From NCBI GenBank assembly GCA_020248665.1, contig JADCHE010000011.1, positions 1-64,000 on the forward strand: 64,000 nucleotides of DNA, read 5' to 3'. The notes below the pieces were generated by a model. It was not told the origin of the DNA, searched no databases, and worked only from the letters and a program-made list of their open reading frames with translations. This document shows, one piece after another, positions 61,282-64,000 of the stretch; the stretch's first letter is position 1, and each line of letters begins with the position of its first letter. Made by a program: the position numbers and the translations under genes. Source of the DNA: Burkholderiales bacterium (GTDB taxonomy: Bacteria > Pseudomonadota > Gammaproteobacteria > Burkholderiales > Burkholderiaceae_E).

Positions 61282-62231
61282 CCCGGCACCGGGGCGAGGC
61301 ACGGCCCGACGATGCCGCGCAGCGCGGCGAGCACGTCCTGGACGGCGGTGCTCGCCAGCCGGTCCCGCCTGACCATCGCGCCGACCGGATAGCTCGCGGC
61401 CGGCAGTTCCACCGGCAGCACCGCGAGCCGGCCCGATGCGGCGGCGGAGCGCGCCACCCGCTGCGACAGTGCCGACAGCAGCGACCCGTTCGCAAGGAGC
61501 TCGATCACCGCGAACACCGAAGTCGCCTCGTAGACCACCCGCGGATCGGGCAGACCCTCGCGAGCCAGGCGCGACGCGACCATGTTGTACAGCGCGCCGC
61601 CACGCGACGGCAGCACCCAGCCCGAGGACGACATCAGCGCGAGCCGGCGACGCCCGCGCGAGCGCAGGATCGGGTGCGCCGCGCCGCAGACCACCACCGT
61701 GGGCTCGAGGTAGAGCACCTCGTGCAGCATCGACGCGGTCAGCATCTCCGGGACGACCCGTCCGAGCACGCAGTCGAGTTCGCCATCTTCCAGCGCCGGC
61801 AGCAGCACGTCCTCCAACCCGACCCGGACCCGGATCGACAGCCCCGGCTGCCGGGCGTGCAGCCGCTCGCCCAGAGCCGGCAGCAGCCAGGGCACGGCCA
61901 CGGGAAAGACACCCAGCCGCAGTCGCCCGGTCGCGCCCGAGGCCACCGCGTCCATCTCCTCGCGGGCGGCCGCCATCTCGGCAAGCATCAGCGACGCGCG
62001 GCGCGTCATCACGCGCCCTACGGGCGTGGGCTCCAGACCGCGGCGGTTCCGCACGAAGAGCGGCTGGCCCACCGCCTGCTCGATCTCGCGCAGCAGCTTG
62101 CTCGCCGTCGGCTGGGACATCGCGACCCGCGTCGACGCGCGGTGCACGTTCGGATCCGCGCCGAGCGCCTGGAGCAGCTCGAGATGGCGCAGCTTCAGGC
62201 GGGTCACCAGCTTTCTGTGGTCGGAGGGCAT
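61248..62231 (-). CDS. LysR-type transcriptional regulator
   Basis: A 327-residue regulator with the winged helix at 14-72 (LRHLELLQALG, ASTRVAMSQPTASKLLREIEQAVGQPLFVRNRRGLEPTPVG in parts) and a periplasmic-binding-protein-like effector domain (GRLRLGVFPVAVPWLLPAL; VGRVVPEM). It is divergent from the ABC importer at 62387 with 155 bases between, and convergent with the dioxygenase. It therefore may control the importer, the aldolase-dioxygenase pair, or both. The sequence belongs to the GbpR/CbbR-like broad LysR class. The effector is unknown. Confidence 0.92.
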   Translation of the reverse strand: MPSDHRKLVTRLKLRHLELLQALGADPNVHRASTRVAMSQPTASKLLREIEQAVGQPLFVRNRRGLEPTPVGRVMTRRASLMLAEMAAAREEMDAVASGATGRLRLGVFPVAVPWLLPALGERLHARQPGLSIRVRVGLEDVLLPALEDGELDCVLGRVVPEMLTASMLHEVLYLEPTVVVCGAAHPILRSRGRRRLALMSSSGWVLPSRGGALYNMVASRLAREGLPDPRVVYEATSVFAVIELLANGSLLSALSQRVARSAAASGRLAVLPVELPAASYPVGAMVRRDRLASTAVQDVLAALRGIVGPCLAPVPGQAAIGSVAMP

Positions 62232-62386
62232 GTCCGTCAGGGATGCCGGAACGGAATCGCAGAACCGGAAAATATCATCGTCTGCAGAATTGCCGGCGTT
62301 TCGGCCGGCAGCTATCGTCTGGCGACGGACTCGAGCGGAAACCGTCCGCCCGTGCCGCCGCGCACCGCGCATGGAGGAGACAACGA

Positions 62387-63538
62387 ATGATCCGTTCCCT
62401 GTTCGTCCGCGCCGCCGCGTCGATCGTCACGGCCGCATTGGCCGCCGCCGTCGCCGCCCAGGAGATCCGCATCGGGCTGACCGGGACGTTCACCGGCCCG
62501 AACGCGTCGGTCGGCATCCCGTACCGCAACGCAGCCGAGATCTTCCCGCCGACGATGGGCGGCGTACCGGTGAAGTGGATCGTGCTCGACGATGGCGGCG
62601 ATCCGACCGCCGCGCTGAAGAACGCACGTCGCTTCGTCGACGAGGACAAGGTCGACGCGATCGTCGGCTCGACCTCCACGCCGACGGCCACGGCGCTGTT
62701 CGACGTCGCCAACGACTCGAAGACGCTGCAGATCGCTATGGCGCCGGTCGCGATTCCCGCGGCCAAGTCCGCCTGGCTCTTCAACATCCCGCAGCCGGTG
62801 CCGCTGATGGTCTCTGCGATCGTCGAGGACATGAAGCGTCGCGGCGTGAAGTCCGCCGCCTACATCGGCTACGCCGACGGCTGGGGCGACCTCAACTGGA
62901 ACGCGTTCAACAAGCTCGCGACCGACGCCGGCATCAAGGTGCTCGCCGCCGAGCGCTTCAACCGGACCGACACCTCGGTCACCGCGCAGGCGCTCAAGGT
63001 GTTCGCAGCCGCGCCCGATGCCTTGTTCGTCGGCGCCGCCGGCACGCCCGCCGTGCTGCCGCACGTGTCGATCCGCGACCTGGGCTTCAAGGGGCCCGTC
63101 TACCACACGCACGGCGCGGTCGCCGGCGCGGTGATCCAGGCCGGCGGCAAGGCCATCGAGGGCGCCCTGATGCCCACCGGCCCGATGGTGGTCACGGCCG
63201 ACCTGCCCGAGTCGAACCCGATCCGCAAGGTGTCGACCGACTTCATCGCGAGGTACCAGGCCAAGTGGGGCCCGGGAGCGGTCGCTCCGTTCGCCGGCTA
63301 CGCGTGGGACGCCCAGCTGCTGCTCGATGCGGCTGCCACCCGCGCGATCAAGAGCGGCGCCAAGCCCGGCACGCCGCAGTTCCGCGAGGCGCTGCGCAAC
63401 GCGATGATCTCGGGCACCGAGGTGGTCGGCACCAACGCGGTCTACAAGTACTCGGAGGCGGACCGCTACGGCGTGGACGAGCGTGCGCGGGTGCTGGTCA
63501 CCGTGAAGGATGGCGCCTTCAGGCTGTTCCGCCCCTGA
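62387..63538 (+). CDS. Branched-chain amino acid-type ABC substrate-binding protein
   Basis: Periplasmic receptor of 383 residues in the LivJ-like peripla_BP_6 family. The signal peptide covers residues 1-23 (AAVAAQ). Blocks: IRIGLTGTFTGPNASVGIPYRNAAEIFPP, VLDDGGDPTAALKNARRFVDEDKVDAIVGS, AAYIGYADGWGDLNWNAF and GYAWDAQLLLDAA. This branch often binds aromatic or other carboxylic acids rather than branched-chain amino acids. It is followed by the permease gene 43 bases later. The neighbouring LysR gene is the likely regulator. Confidence 0.92.
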   Translation: MIRSLFVRAAASIVTAALAAAVAAQEIRIGLTGTFTGPNASVGIPYRNAAEIFPPTMGGVPVKWIVLDDGGDPTAALKNARRFVDEDKVDAIVGSTSTPTATALFDVANDSKTLQIAMAPVAIPAAKSAWLFNIPQPVPLMVSAIVEDMKRRGVKSAAYIGYADGWGDLNWNAFNKLATDAGIKVLAAERFNRTDTSVTAQALKVFAAAPDALFVGAAGTPAVLPHVSIRDLGFKGPVYHTHGAVAGAVIQAGGKAIEGALMPTGPMVVTADLPESNPIRKVSTDFIARYQAKWGPGAVAPFAGYAWDAQLLLDAAATRAIKSGAKPGTPQFREALRNAMISGTEVVGTNAVYKYSEADRYGVDERARVLVTVKDGAFRLFRP

Positions 63539-63581
63539 TCGTCGCCGGCCGGCCCCTGCCCGATCGGTCGCGCGTCACGCC

Positions 63582-64000
63582 ATGAACGCCACCGTCGCCG
63601 CGCTGCTCGTGCAGGACGGCCTCACCAGCGGGCTGATCTACGCGCTGCTCGCGGTGTCGATCGTGCTCGTCTTCCTGGTCACCCGCGTGCTGTGGGTGCC
63701 TGCCGGCGACATCGTCGCGTTCGGAGCCCTGACGATGAGCCTGCTGCGGCAGGGCCAGCAGCCCGGCACGATCTGGCTGCTGGCCGCGCTCGGGCTGCTC
63801 GCGACGGTGATCGAGGCGGTCCGCTGCCACCGCAGCGGCGAGTGGGCCGGCTTCGGGCGCGTGCTCCCGCTGACGGTCGGCGCGCCGGTGCTGGGCATCG
63901 TGCTGGTCCGGTGGGTGGTGCCGGCCGACGCGTCGGTGGCCGTCCACGCCCTGCTGACCGCCGTGCTGGTCGCGCCGATGGCGCCGCTGCTGTACCTGAC
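63582..64000 (+). CDS. Branched-chain amino acid-type ABC permease, LivH-like (partial)
   Basis: Membrane permease that runs off the right edge; the first 139 codons are present. The LivH N-terminus is clear: LLVQDGLTSGLIYALLAVSIVLVFLVTRVLWVPAGDIVAFGAL, then three further hydrophobic segments. The usual second segment of LivH (ALxTxLIG and AP-rich region) is partly seen in LTAVLVAPMAPLLYL. The region between (WLLAALGLLATVIEAVRCHRSG) is more extended than in typical LivH. It forms an operon with the receptor gene 43 bases upstream. Confidence 0.85.
   Translation, partial: MNATVAALLVQDGLTSGLIYALLAVSIVLVFLVTRVLWVPAGDIVAFGALTMSLLRQGQQPGTIWLLAALGLLATVIEAVRCHRSGEWAGFGRVLPLTVGAPVLGIVLVRWVVPADASVAVHALLTAVLVAPMAPLLYL

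Overview
The window is about 72% GC, with dense protein coding, frequent 4-base start/stop overlaps (ATGA, GTGA) and many GTG starts. The gene families present are a Bug/TctC receptor, family III CoA transferase, several amidases, a PhaM-like granule protein, a SPOR protein, FolE2 and a class I-like LitR. Together they point to a soil or water betaproteobacterium of the order Burkholderiales. I see no rRNA, tRNA, CRISPR array, complete insertion sequence or phage region.

Layout. 1-2091: end of a peptide-type ABC importer (permease cut by the window edge, then its binding protein). 2375-3589: decayed remains of an aromatic amine / methylamine dehydrogenase operon. 3594-10158: CoA transferase and amidase pair, an alpha/beta hydrolase, an M81 peptidase, a VapBC pair and a Bug fragment. 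10384-15924: a DUF4197 protein, an SRPBCC protein and a four-gene, fully overlapping TelA operon whose other three products I cannot name. 16014-31133: mainly catabolic genes (amidase plus TauD-type dioxygenase, M48 lipoprotein, aminotransferase, Bug receptor, thioesterase plus dioxygenase, a split TPP decarboxylase divergent from a sulfolactaldehyde-reductase-like enzyme, a lipoprotein, acyl-CoA dehydrogenase, RidA, an EamA transporter). 31180-39632: a second aminotransferase, ThpR, serine hydrolase, type I pantothenate kinase, a third amidase, a SPOR protein and a glutamine amidotransferase. Three broken genes lie at 38431-40336.

40296-53048 is the most coherent system: a light and photo-oxidative stress cluster. 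A cobalamin-type LitR regulator, a DUF2256 zinc-ribbon peptide and an Fe-S cryptochrome/photolyase (CryB type) are transcribed rightward. Leftward from the same intergenic region run glutathione peroxidase, FolE2 and an eight-gene set: flavin oxidoreductase, DUF1365, cyclopropane/furan fatty-acid methyltransferase, chalcone-isomerase-like protein, MFS carrier, DUF3833 lipoprotein, SDR and an NTF2-like protein. A ferritin-like diiron protein follows. The shared intergenic region holds three palindromes around a good sigma-70 promoter, which are candidate LitR operators.

53097-64000: a FIST protein coupled to a PhaM-like protein, a hydroxyacid dehydrogenase, an enoyl-CoA hydratase, a cysteine synthase, a fumarylacetoacetase-family enzyme, an outer-membrane-protein fragment, a class II aldolase with a TauD paralogue, a LysR regulator, and the start of a branched-chain-amino-acid-type ABC importer cut by the right edge.

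A recurring theme is gene decay by internal deletion that leaves recognisable ends: the amine dehydrogenase genes, YegP, NmrA-like, LysR, HAD, Bug and outer membrane protein remnants. Family names come from recognising conserved motifs by eye; no database search was run.
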